Source: Agrococcus pavilionensis RW1
Lineage (GTDB): Bacteria > Actinomycetota > Actinomycetes > Actinomycetales > Microbacteriaceae
DNA: 64,000 nt
Assembly (NCBI RefSeq): GCF_000400485.1
Contig: NZ_ASHR01000025.1
Span: 84,291-148,290, forward strand
Direction: 5' to 3'
Shown: one piece after another, positions 55,601 to 64,000 of the stretch
Layout of the letters: each line of letters begins with the position of its first letter
How positions within the stretch are numbered: the first letter of the stretch is position 1
Program-made: the position numbers and the translations under genes
Notes under the pieces: generated by a model
The model's input: the letters and a program-made list of their open reading frames with translations, nothing else
What the model was told of the DNA's origin: nothing
Database searches by the model: none

Positions 55601-55899
55601 CTGCCCGTCCGCTCGTTCGCCGGCATGGCCCTCGGTGACGACGAGCTCGTCTTCGCCCCCCGACTGCCGCCGAACCTCACCCGGGTCGGGTTCCAGATCC
55701 GATACCGCGGCCACCTCGTCGACGTGATGCTCCGTGACCGCAGCCTGGAGCTTCGCGTGCACGCCGGCTCAGCACCCGCGATCCACGTGCGCGTCGGCGC
55801 GGTCGCCGTGCCGCTCTCGGCCGGACAGACCAAGACGTTCGCGATCGGCCCGGACACCTCGGTCCGCGACGCGACCAACCGCGAAGGAGGCCTCGACTG

Positions 55900-55900
<1 letters not shown>
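52694..55900 (+). CDS. Fused beta-phosphoglucomutase (HAD) / GH65 disaccharide phosphorylase
   Basis: 1068 residues. Residues 1-250 are a HAD beta-phosphoglucomutase (nucleophile Asp23 and Asp25 in FDMDGVVTNT; TASRNAQQML; KPDPAMFVEAA; VEDSVAGVAAA). Residues about 265-1040 are a GH65 phosphorylase with [21 protein letters not shown] and the catalytic acid Glu748 in GVMGPDEFHDG. GH65 converts trehalose, maltose or kojibiose plus phosphate to glucose and beta-glucose-1-P; the mutase then yields glucose-6-P, so one protein feeds a disaccharide into sugar phosphates. The exact disaccharide is not predictable. Next gene begins at TGATG overlap. Confidence 0.9.
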
Positions 55901-57546
<1,646 letters not shown>

Positions 57547-57584
57547 CCGCCGCGGCTCCCATCCCTCATCAGAAAGGCACGCAC

Positions 57585-58643
57585 ATGAACACCATTCGAG
57601 TCGGCGTCAACGGCTACGGCGTCATCGGCAAGCGCGTCGCCGACGCGGTCCTGCTGCAGTCGGACATGGACTTGGTCGGCGTCGCGGACATCGCCACCGA
57701 CTGGCGGATCAAGTCCGCAGCGAACCGCCTGCCCGTGTTCGCCTCCACCATCGAGGCGCAGCAGGCCATGCGGGGCGCCGACGTGCCCGCACAGGGAGTG
57801 CTCGACGACCTTCTCGCGCAGTGCGACGTCGTCGTCGACACCACCCCCAAGCATGTGGCAGCGGGAAACCTGGAGCGCTACCGCGCCCTCGGCGTCAAGG
57901 CAGTGTTCCAAGGCGGCGAGTCCCACTCCACCACCGGCCACTCCTTCGTCGCCCAAGCCAACTACGCCAGCGCCATCGGCAGGGACAGCACCCGGGTGGT
58001 CTCCTGCAACACCACCAGCATCGTGCGGATCCTCGGCGCGCTGGATGCGGCCGGACTCCTGCTGCGCGCCCGTGGGGTGCTCATCCGCCGCGCCACCGAC
58101 CCGTGGGAATCGCACCTCGGCGGGATCATGAACACGATGGTCCCAGAACCGACCATCCCCTCTCATCAGGGCCCCGACGCACAGACCGTGCTCCCCGGAC
58201 TCGATGTCGTCACCATCGCCGCCAAAGGCGCCCACACGCAGACCCACAGCCACTACTGGACGCTGCAACTGACCCGGGAGGCGACCCGCGACGAGGTGCT
58301 GGACGCCCTGCGCGCCGCGCCCCGCATCGCGTTCATCCGGATGTCCGACGGCCTGGTCGCCCTCAACTCCACCGTCGAGCTGATGCGCGATCTCGGCCGC
58401 CCCCGGGGAGACATGTGGGAGGTCGCCGTGTGGGAGGACCTGGTCACCGTGAACGGCAGCGAGGCCTACCTCGCCTACCAGGTCTACAACGAGGCCATCG
58501 TCGTGCCCGAGACGATCGACGCGATCCGCGCGCTGACGGGCACCGTCCCCGACGCCGCGACCTCGATCCGCCTCACCGACGAGAGCCTCGGCATGCGCCA
58601 GGACTTCCTCACACCGGCGGAGGAGCCCGACCATGACCGGTGA
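57585..58643 (+). CDS. gap: Type II (archaeal-type) glyceraldehyde-3-phosphate dehydrogenase
   Basis: 352 residues. The sequence follows archaeal GAPDH rather than bacterial GapA: IRVGVNGYGVIGKRVADAV, VVVDTTPKHVAAGN, FQGGESHS, catalytic Cys141 in VVSCNTTSIVRIL, RRATDPWE, and PSHQGPDAQTVLPGLDV. It oxidises glyceraldehyde-3-P to 1,3-bisphosphoglycerate with NAD(P). ATG at 57585 has GAAAGG upstream; an in-frame ATG at 57543 overlaps the AarF stop as ATGA and would add 14 residues. In this operon it can process the glyceraldehyde-3-P made by phosphoketolase. Confidence 0.9.
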   Translation: MNTIRVGVNGYGVIGKRVADAVLLQSDMDLVGVADIATDWRIKSAANRLPVFASTIEAQQAMRGADVPAQGVLDDLLAQCDVVVDTTPKHVAAGNLERYRALGVKAVFQGGESHSTTGHSFVAQANYASAIGRDSTRVVSCNTTSIVRILGALDAAGLLLRARGVLIRRATDPWESHLGGIMNTMVPEPTIPSHQGPDAQTVLPGLDVVTIAAKGAHTQTHSHYWTLQLTREATRDEVLDALRAAPRIAFIRMSDGLVALNSTVELMRDLGRPRGDMWEVAVWEDLVTVNGSEAYLAYQVYNEAIVVPETIDAIRALTGTVPDAATSIRLTDESLGMRQDFLTPAEEPDHDR

Positions 58644-58917
58644 CCACCAACCGCCCGCCGACCATCCCGGCGAAGGCGACCCGCGGCGACGGATGCCTGT
58701 GACGGCGTGGCTGATCATCGGGATCTCCGTGCTCGGGATCGCGATCTACCTGTTCATCGACCACCTTCCCCACGTCGTCGCAGTGCTGCCCTACGTCGCG
58801 ATCATCGGCATGGCCGCCATGCACCTGTTCGGCCACCGCCACCACACCGGCGCCCACGACTCGAATCATCGACGCCACGGGGGCGACAGCGGGACCGACA
58901 CGCGAGAGTCGTCGTGA
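58633..58917 (+). CDS. Small two-helix membrane protein with His-rich tail
   Basis: 94 residues. Two membrane helices (AWLIIGISVLGIAIYLFI and VVAVLPYVAIIGMAAMHLFG) are followed by GHRHHTGAHDSNHRRHGG, a His-rich tail that may bind metal. This resembles short DUF2933-like proteins in metal-resistance clusters. The ATG lies 11 bp inside the 3' end of the GAPDH gene and its stop overlaps the next GTG, so it is in the operon. Confidence 0.72.
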   Translation: MTGDHQPPADHPGEGDPRRRMPVTAWLIIGISVLGIAIYLFIDHLPHVVAVLPYVAIIGMAAMHLFGHRHHTGAHDSNHRRHGGDSGTDTRESS

Positions 58918-59933
58918 ACACCGTCGTCCGCCCCCTCGCGGACGCCAGCCGGCACGGGCACCCCCGACCGCTGCGGATGCTGTGGGTCACGCTCGCCTGG
59001 GGGTCGTGCTTCGTCGCGATCACCGTCGGCCTGCAAGACGCCCCGCCGCTGTGGCTCGCGGCACTGAGAGCCCTCATCGCCGGGGTCGCGCTCGCAACCG
59101 TCGCCGGCATCCAGCGGGCACCTCTTCCCCGCGACCCGAAGACATGGGCACTGATCGGCTGCCTCGGACTGGTGAACATCGCCCTGGCATTCGCGACGAT
59201 GGTCGTCGCCGCGACCGGACTGTCGACCGGGATCGCCTCGGTGCTCGCCAACGCGCAGCCAATCCTGATCCTGCTGCCCGCGTGGTGGCTCTACCGCGAG
59301 CGTCCCACCCCCGCCGCGATCGCCGCGATCGGCCTGGGCTTCACCGGCCTACTCATCATCGTCCTTCCCTCCGGGCTCGGCACCGGAGCGTGGCTCTCAC
59401 TGACCTCCGCCGCCGCGATCACCGCCGGCACCCTCATCGGCCGGATCGTGCACGCAGACGTCCGAATCGTGGCGGCAGCTCAGCTGCTCATCGGAGGTGC
59501 GATCCTCGCCGGCACCGCAGCCGTCACAGAAGGGCCGCCCACGATCGACTGGAACATCCGGTTCATCCTCACCCTGCTGTTCCTATCACTGGTCGGCACC
59601 GCCGCCACCACGGTCGCCTGGTTCACCGAGATCGGACGTGCCCGGCTCGACCTCCTCGCCGCGTGGACGCTGCTCGTGCCGGTCTTCGGGATCCTGCTGT
59701 CGCTGCTGATCCTGCGCGAGGACCCGGGCCTGTGGGGCTGGATCGGGACCGTGATCGTGCTGATCGCAATGGCGTTGCTCGCCATCGGATCCAGGCGCTC
59801 AGAGCCCTCGGCCGTCACGGCAACCGGCAATCGTGCCCCACGAGCCTCCGCCGATCATGCGACGTCCGACCCGGACGGCCTCCCTGACGAAAACCACGGC
59901 CCGCGCTCCCGGCCGGAAAGGAAACAACGATGA
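58914..59933 (+). CDS. EamA/DMT-superfamily permease
   Basis: 339 residues with ten membrane helices in two EamA repeats (WVTLAWGSCFVAITVGLQDA... and ...ITAGTLIGRIVHADVRIV...). VLANAQPILILLPAWWLYRERP and the second-half WTLLVPVFGILLSLLILREDP are family signatures. Typically exports small metabolites or amino acids; the substrate is unknown. The hydrophilic C-terminal ~45 residues are disordered. GTG at 58914 overlaps the previous stop, and the stop overlaps the multicopper oxidase ATG. Confidence 0.87.
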   Translation: MNTVVRPLADASRHGHPRPLRMLWVTLAWGSCFVAITVGLQDAPPLWLAALRALIAGVALATVAGIQRAPLPRDPKTWALIGCLGLVNIALAFATMVVAATGLSTGIASVLANAQPILILLPAWWLYRERPTPAAIAAIGLGFTGLLIIVLPSGLGTGAWLSLTSAAAITAGTLIGRIVHADVRIVAAAQLLIGGAILAGTAAVTEGPPTIDWNIRFILTLLFLSLVGTAATTVAWFTEIGRARLDLLAAWTLLVPVFGILLSLLILREDPGLWGWIGTVIVLIAMALLAIGSRRSEPSAVTATGNRAPRASADHATSDPDGLPDENHGPRSRPERKQR

Positions 59934-61452
59934 ACCCGTCGCCCGCCCCACGCCCCCGCTTCCTCCTAACTCGGCGAGGGTTCCTCGGCGTCAGCATTGG
60001 CGCCGTCGCGACGGTCGCGCTGGCAGCCTGCGCGCCGGCGGCGAACTGGGTGCAGCCCGACGGCGCCCAGGTCCAAGGCGCCGAGCGGCGCCGCGGCGGC
60101 ACCGGGAAGGTCACCACCGCGACCCTCACCGCCGCCCCGACCGTGCTGGACCTAGCCGGGGCGACCGCGCCGACCTGGGCGTTCGGGTCTGTTCCGGCGC
60201 CCGTGATCCGTCTCGGCGCCGGAGACACTCTGAAGGCCACCGTCCGGAACCAGCTCGAGGCGGACACCTCCGTGCACTGGCACGGGCTCGCGCTGCGCAA
60301 CGACATGGACGGCGTCCCGCCGGTCACCCAGCAGCCCATCAAGGCCGGGGCCAGTTTCGACTACGAGTTCATCGCGCCCGATCCCGGCACCTACTGGTTC
60401 CACCCCCACGTCGGGGTGCAGCTGGACCGTGGCCTGTACGGGGCGCTGATCGTCGAGGACCCCGCCGAGCCCGGCGGCTACGAGGACGAGTGGGTCATCA
60501 TCCTCGACGACTGGCTCGACGGCGTCACCGCCACCCCCGACGACGTCCTTGACGAGCTGTCCGCCGGGATGGGCGACATGGGCGGGATGGGCGACATGTT
60601 CATGCGGATGGGCAACACCCTCATGGGCGCCACCTCCGACCTGCTCGGCGGCGACGCCGGCGACGTCTACTATCCCCTCTACCTCGTCAACGGGAAGCCC
60701 CCCGCCGACCCGACCCAGTTCACCGGGCGGGCCGGCGAGAAGGTGCGGCTGCGGATCATCAACGCCGGCAGCGACACCGCGTTCCGCCTCGCCATCGGCG
60801 GTCACACGCTCACCATCACCAATACCGACGGATTCCCGTGGAACCGGTCGAAGTCGACAGCATCCTCATCGGCATGGGCGAACGCTACGACGCGATCATT
60901 ACCCTGGATGACGGCGCGTTCCCCCTCATCGCTCAGGCCGAGGGCAAACGCGATCGCGGTTTCGCCGTCATCCGCACCGGCAGCGCCGCGGCAGCACCGA
61001 CGGCCGATGTGAGCATCCCGGAGCTCACTAGCAGCCGGATCGGGACCGCACAGCTGCTGACGTCAGATAGCAGCGTTGCGCTGTCCTCACGGCAGCCTGA
61101 TCGGACCGTGGCGATCACTCTCACCGGAGGTATGGCCGAATACGACTGGGGCATCGACGGGCGACGGTTCGATATGAATCAGCCCCTCGACGGCGCGCAC
61201 GAGATCCGCGAAGGCGAACGCGTCCGGTTCACGATCACTAATGACACCGAGATGTGGCACCCATTCCATCTACACGGTCACACCTACCAGCATGAAGGTG
61301 GCGGCCCGCGGAAAGACACGTCGATCATCCTGCCCAAGCAGGCCCTCACCGTCGACTTCGACGCTGACAACCCAGGTCTCTGGGTCGCCCACTGCCACAA
61401 CATCTACCACGCCGAAACCGGCATGACCACTGTCATCGGCTATCGGGCGTGA
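59930..61452 (+). pseudogene. Multicopper oxidase, interrupted by a single-base frameshift
   Basis: CueO-like laccase-type enzyme that would oxidise Cu(I) outside the cell. The Tat signal (TRRGFLGVSIGAVATVALAAC, twin Arg, possible lipobox) is intact. Copper sites HWHGLAL and WFHPHVGV lie in the first frame, HPFHLHGHTYQ and HCHNIYHAETGM in the second. A Met-rich loop (MGDMGGMGDMFMRMGN) lies between. At about 60838 the reading frame changes (TTC CCG TGG instead of an expected CCG GTG GAA), consistent with loss of one G. First frame would end at 61012. Either a true mutation or a sequencing error. A full-length product would be about 507 residues. Confidence 0.85.
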
Positions 61453-61597
61453 CCACGGCGCAACCTTCCGGAGGCCACGGAACTGGTCGTGTCGATGAAC
61501 GCGTGACGGCGCCATTGATCGGACGGGATGCGGTCCCACCCCTGCGGGATCGTGACGATACCGGCCGCGGCTACGTTATTGGCCGGCCGGTCCGCCG

Positions 61598-62575
61598 TTG
61601 TCGGCTGTGGAGAGCGTGCGCGCCGAACGCATCCACCGCGCCGTGTTTGGGCACGCCAAGATCGTCCACGTCCTCGAGGGCGCCGCACACATTGAGACAG
61701 CCACAGGCATCCACGAGTTGACACCGGGCTACGCGATGGCTCTCGGGGCCGGCATGTGGTGCTCAGGGCGCCCAGACCCGACTGTGCGGCTATGGACGCT
61801 CTACTTCGACGAGTCCTTCCTCCGCTCCCACATGCGATGGGTGCTCGCCGACACCACGCGCGTCCGTCCGGGCGTGCATCCTGACGCCTGGGACGGCTCG
61901 GCACTCGTGCTGCAGCCTGGCGTGGACATCCTGCACCGCATCGAACCGCTGTGGCGCCAGATCAGCCTCGTGAACGAGACCGCGCCACCGGAGGTCGCGA
62001 CCACCCGACTGATCTCTCTGTTCTCCCGCGCCGTCGAGATTGCCCTACCGACGCTGCTCGCCGACGACGGCGCCGTGCCCGAGAGGTTCGTCCTCCCGGT
62101 GCGCGGCCGGCTCGCGCAGCCGCCAATCGCTCGCCCCGTGCGCCGCTCGGTCGTCCTGCTGCGCTCGCGCATGACCGAGCCGTGGACGGTCGGCAGGCTC
62201 GCCGCGGAGGTGGCCGTCTCCCGCGCCCATCTCACACGCGTTTTCACCCAGCAGGTCGGTGTCGCCCCCATGCGGTTCCTCATCGAGACCCGCCTGACGG
62301 AGTTCACGCGACTGATCGAGGAAACCGACCTGCCGATCGCCGATGCATCCCGGCAAGTCGGATGGAACGACGCGCGAGTTGCGGCAGTATGGTTCCGCAA
62401 GCGCTTCGGAATCACCCCCACGCAGTACCGGCGGCATCCGCACCCTTCTTGCACCGGCGCCATGCCGTGCGAGTCGTGCCGTGGTGTGTGCGCCCTCACT
62501 CCGGTCCTTGAGCCCGTAACTCGTGCGGTGTCGCGTGATTCGCGCCGCGACGCGCACATTCGGCGGCTTTCCTAG
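61598..62575 (+). CDS. AraC-family transcriptional regulator
   Basis: A cupin-like N-terminal sensor (IVHVLEGAAHIETATGIHEL, ALGAGMWCSG) is followed by a C-terminal AraC double helix-turn-helix (PWTVGRLAAEVAVSRAHLTR; PIADASRQVGWNDARVAAVWFRKRFGITPTQYRRH). From TTG 61598 it is 325 residues. In another frame, GTG 61449 overlaps the oxidase stop and encodes about 45 residues that read smoothly into this protein (AVPPLRDRD...YVIGRPV) if one base is missing near 61591. A frameshift within the N-terminus is therefore possible. GTG 61607 is another start. Its target is unknown; the operon upstream is the natural candidate. Confidence 0.8.
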   Translation: MSAVESVRAERIHRAVFGHAKIVHVLEGAAHIETATGIHELTPGYAMALGAGMWCSGRPDPTVRLWTLYFDESFLRSHMRWVLADTTRVRPGVHPDAWDGSALVLQPGVDILHRIEPLWRQISLVNETAPPEVATTRLISLFSRAVEIALPTLLADDGAVPERFVLPVRGRLAQPPIARPVRRSVVLLRSRMTEPWTVGRLAAEVAVSRAHLTRVFTQQVGVAPMRFLIETRLTEFTRLIEETDLPIADASRQVGWNDARVAAVWFRKRFGITPTQYRRHPHPSCTGAMPCESCRGVCALTPVLEPVTRAVSRDSRRDAHIRRLS

Positions 62576-62748
62576 ACGATCTCCGCGCCCTCCCGGTAGG
62601 CCGGGTTGATACGTCAGGTCCACCGCTGCGCCTGACGGGCGTACTGGCTGATCGTCCGTCTGCCTGCTGCGTGGTGAACCTCGCGCACCTCATGGTCGCA
62701 AGCCATGAAGCGAGCCCTGGTATCGGGGGCGTAGGGAGGAGGCCGGCT
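62576..62748. other. Intergenic region before the prim-pol remnant
   Basis: 173 bases with no supported gene. GGGAGGAGG at the right end is the Shine-Dalgarno of the prim-pol remnant. No promoter or repeat is recognisable. Confidence 0.5.
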
Positions 62749-63140
62749 ATGGACATCGGCGCCGTGCTACGCGCCGCCGCGGCGATGCCGCTGTCGGATG
62801 CGGCGAGGTCGTTCGCCCAGGCCGGCGTCCCCGTCTTCCCGTGCCGGCGTCTGGGGAAGGAGCCGCGCACCGAGCACGGGTTCCATGACGCGAGCGCCGA
62901 GTTGCGACAGGTGGCCGCGTGGTGGCGGCGCTGGCCGACCGCGAACATCGGCGTGCCGACCGGCGCGGTCTCGGGCTTCGAGGTGGTCGACGTCGACGTC
63001 CACCCGGCCGGAACCGGATACGCCGCGTTCGGGCGAGCGCAGCGCGAGGGCCTGGTCGACGGATGGGCCGCGCTCGTGCGCACCCCGTCCGGCCGGCTGC
63101 ACGCCTACTACCCGGCAAGCCCGGACGATCCGCACCGCCG
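62749..63140 (+). pseudogene. Prim-pol (bifunctional DNA primase/polymerase) N-terminal domain, 3'-truncated
   Basis: ATG at 62749 with GGGAGGAGG upstream. The first ~125 residues match the prim-pol N-terminus: AGVPVFPCRRLGKEPRTEHGFHDAS, WWRRWPTANIGVPTGAVSGF and the catalytic DVDVHP. After YYPASPDDP (about 63125-63140) the match stops and the frame runs on as Arg-rich nonsense to 63315, in sequence that codes for a recombinase on the other strand. Such prim-pol proteins belong to actinobacterial integrative elements and plasmids. Confidence 0.78.
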
Positions 63141-63424
63141 CCGGTGCCGTACCCGAACTTTGCTGCGCCGTGCCAGTCGCCACGTTCGGCCTTCTGCCGG
63201 TTCGCGCGGCGAATGCGGTCAGCCTTGTGTCCGGACTCGTAGGCCGCCATCGCGACGAGTTGTCGGGCCATCAGCCGACCCTCGTGGGTGTTCAAGTCGA
63301 ACGCACCGCCCATGATCGCCTCAATGCGGATCGGATGCGTCTCCACGAGGTCGATCAAGTCCTCGAGCTCACGGGGTCGCCGGTAGAGGCGATCGACGTG
63401 CCACACGACGACCCGCGAAGGACC
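63140..63424 (-). pseudogene. Serine recombinase (resolvase/invertase) internal fragment
   Basis: On the minus strand the frame reads SRVVVWHVDRLYRRPRELED, IRIEAIMGGAFDLNTHEG, MARQLVAMAAYESGHKADRI and RRANRQKAERGDWHG, the end of the catalytic domain and linker helix of a large serine recombinase. It is cut on its N-terminal side by the IS end at 63425 and on its C-terminal side by the prim-pol junction near 63140. The catalytic Ser region is not in this piece. Confidence 0.82.
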
Positions 63425-63481
63425 TGAACCGTCCCCGGTTTGATGCCGGTTCCTTTCGAGTCTGGAAGGAAGATAGTCATC

Positions 63482-63793
63482 ATGCCGAAGCAGATCCCGG
63501 AGGAGACGAAGCAGCGAGCGATCCGGCTCGTGCTCGACCATCTCGATGAGTACCCGAACCTGACGACCGCGTGCGAGACGGTCTCGAAACGGCTCGGCTT
63601 CGGGGCCGAGTCGCTGCGCCGATGGGTGCGGCAGGCTCAGATCGACGCCGGCGAACGGCAGGGCGCCTCGACGAGCGAGTCGGAGCGGGTGCGGCGGCTT
63701 GAGCGGGAGAACCGTGAGCTGCGTGAGGCGAACGCGATCCTGCGCGACGCGGCGGTTTTCTTCGCCGGGGAACTCGACCCCCGACGCCGCTGA
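63482..63793 (+). CDS. IS3-family transposase OrfA
   Basis: 103-residue DNA-binding subunit. The N-terminal helix-turn-helix (EETKQRAIRLVLDHLDEYPN; ACETVSKRLGFGAESLRRWVRQA) is followed by a leucine-zipper-like coiled coil (RVRRLERENRELREANAILRDA). GGAAGGAAG precedes the ATG. A GGTTTTC run near 63753 is a candidate -1 slippage site for making the OrfAB fusion transposase. Confidence 0.9.
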   Translation: MPKQIPEETKQRAIRLVLDHLDEYPNLTTACETVSKRLGFGAESLRRWVRQAQIDAGERQGASTSESERVRRLERENRELREANAILRDAAVFFAGELDPRRR

Positions 63794-64000
63794 TCGTCGG
63801 CTTCATCGACGAGCAGCGGGCCAAGGGCCGCGCGGTCGAGTCGGTCTGCCAGGTCCTGCGGGAGCAGGGCGTGGAGGTCGCCGCGCGAACCTACCGGGCG
63901 TGGAAGCGCGCCCAGCCCAGCAACCGCGCTGTGGATGACGCGGTGATCATCGACGCGCTGCTGGCGACCGTCGGCACGCCGGAGGGCATGTACGGGCGGC
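63790..64000 (+). CDS. IS3-family transposase OrfB (N-terminal part; runs off window)
   Basis: In the -1 frame relative to OrfA, sequence reads LIVGFIDEQRAKGRAVESVC, then REQGVEVAARTYRAWKRAQ and IIDALLATVGTPEGMYGR at the window edge. This is the HTH_21 region before the DDE integrase domain, whose catalytic residues are beyond 64000. It probably has no start of its own and is made by -1 frameshifting. Confidence 0.82.
   Translation, partial: MIVGFIDEQRAKGRAVESVCQVLREQGVEVAARTYRAWKRAQPSNRAVDDAVIIDALLATVGTPEGMYGR

Larger units (their letters stand above)
63425..64000 (+). mobile_element. IS3-family insertion sequence (left part; runs off window)
   Basis: The recombinase homology stops at 63424 and TGAACCGTCCCCGG begins, a terminus of IS3-like form (TGA...). 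OrfA and the start of OrfB follow in the -1 frame relation typical of IS3. The right end and target duplication are outside the window. Confidence 0.82.

Noticed and set aside
60838..61452. Separate multicopper oxidase-domain gene starting at GTG 60838
   Set aside because: It has no signal peptide or ribosome site and begins exactly where the upstream frame loses homology, so it is the second half of one gene.
62747..63541. Full-length recombinase gene on the minus strand
   Set aside because: Only the middle (about 63140-63424) has recombinase sequence; the N-terminal part is IS DNA and the C-terminal part is antisense prim-pol.

Overview
The window comes from a very GC-rich actinobacterium, most likely a member of the Microbacteriaceae. 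The evidence is the gene content (fhaA-fhaB-pstP-rodA-pbpA cluster, coproporphyrin-type heme pathway, many GTG starts), strong G/C bias at third positions, and a dispersed inverted repeat that I associate from memory with that family. Two kinds of DNA meet near position 40,744.

Positions 1-40,744 look like resident chromosome. They start with the cell-envelope/division cluster on the minus strand (pbpA partial, rodA, pstP, fhaB, fhaA), then a tRNA-Leu(CAG), a zinc alcohol dehydrogenase and an LLM-type oxidoreductase. Next is a likely ectoine-type solute utilisation set (MHS permease, M20 amidohydrolase, DoeA-like M24 protein), followed by pcm, a DUF3159 protein, zwf, small membrane proteins, an HhH-GPD repair protein, GNAT, pirin, a PiT phosphate transporter, two tandem GPP34 proteins and a catalase-fold-like protein. 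A LacI-controlled sugar ABC operon with a convergent amylo-alpha-1,6-glucosidase follows. The heme locus has hemA and an MFS gene on minus, and hemE-cgoX-chdC-cpfC-hemC-hemD on plus. A YbaK protein, a small protein and the 5' end of an ABC-F gene with an attenuator-like leader close the segment. Many resident genes have a TAnnnT-type -10 hexamer ending 6-7 nt before the start codon, which predicts leaderless mRNAs.

Positions 40,745-64,000 are an acquired copper island that cuts the ABC-F gene. It carries a divergent P-loop protein, a CsoR operator, csoR-copZ-copA, a YHS-like His-rich protein, an unknown protein with a possible PD-(D/E)XK motif, DUF6153 and DUF305 proteins, and a beta-propeller lipoprotein. 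These run into a long, almost gapless plus-strand operon. That operon contains phosphoketolase, a second metal P-type ATPase with a CPD motif, a fused beta-phosphoglucomutase/GH65 phosphorylase, an AarF kinase-like protein, an archaeal-type (type II) GAPDH, a small membrane protein, an EamA exporter, a multicopper oxidase broken by a frameshift, and an AraC regulator. The interpretation I find most interesting is a copper-defence operon that also encodes a replacement sugar catabolic route, from a disaccharide to glucose-6-phosphate to acetyl-phosphate and glyceraldehyde-3-phosphate, with an alternative GAPDH. GAPDH is a known copper-sensitive step.

The right edge is a scrapyard of mobile DNA: a truncated prim-pol gene fused to a serine-recombinase fragment, which is itself interrupted by an IS3-family element that runs off the window. 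No gene-free stretch exceeds about 265 bases; the larger gaps are described as features.
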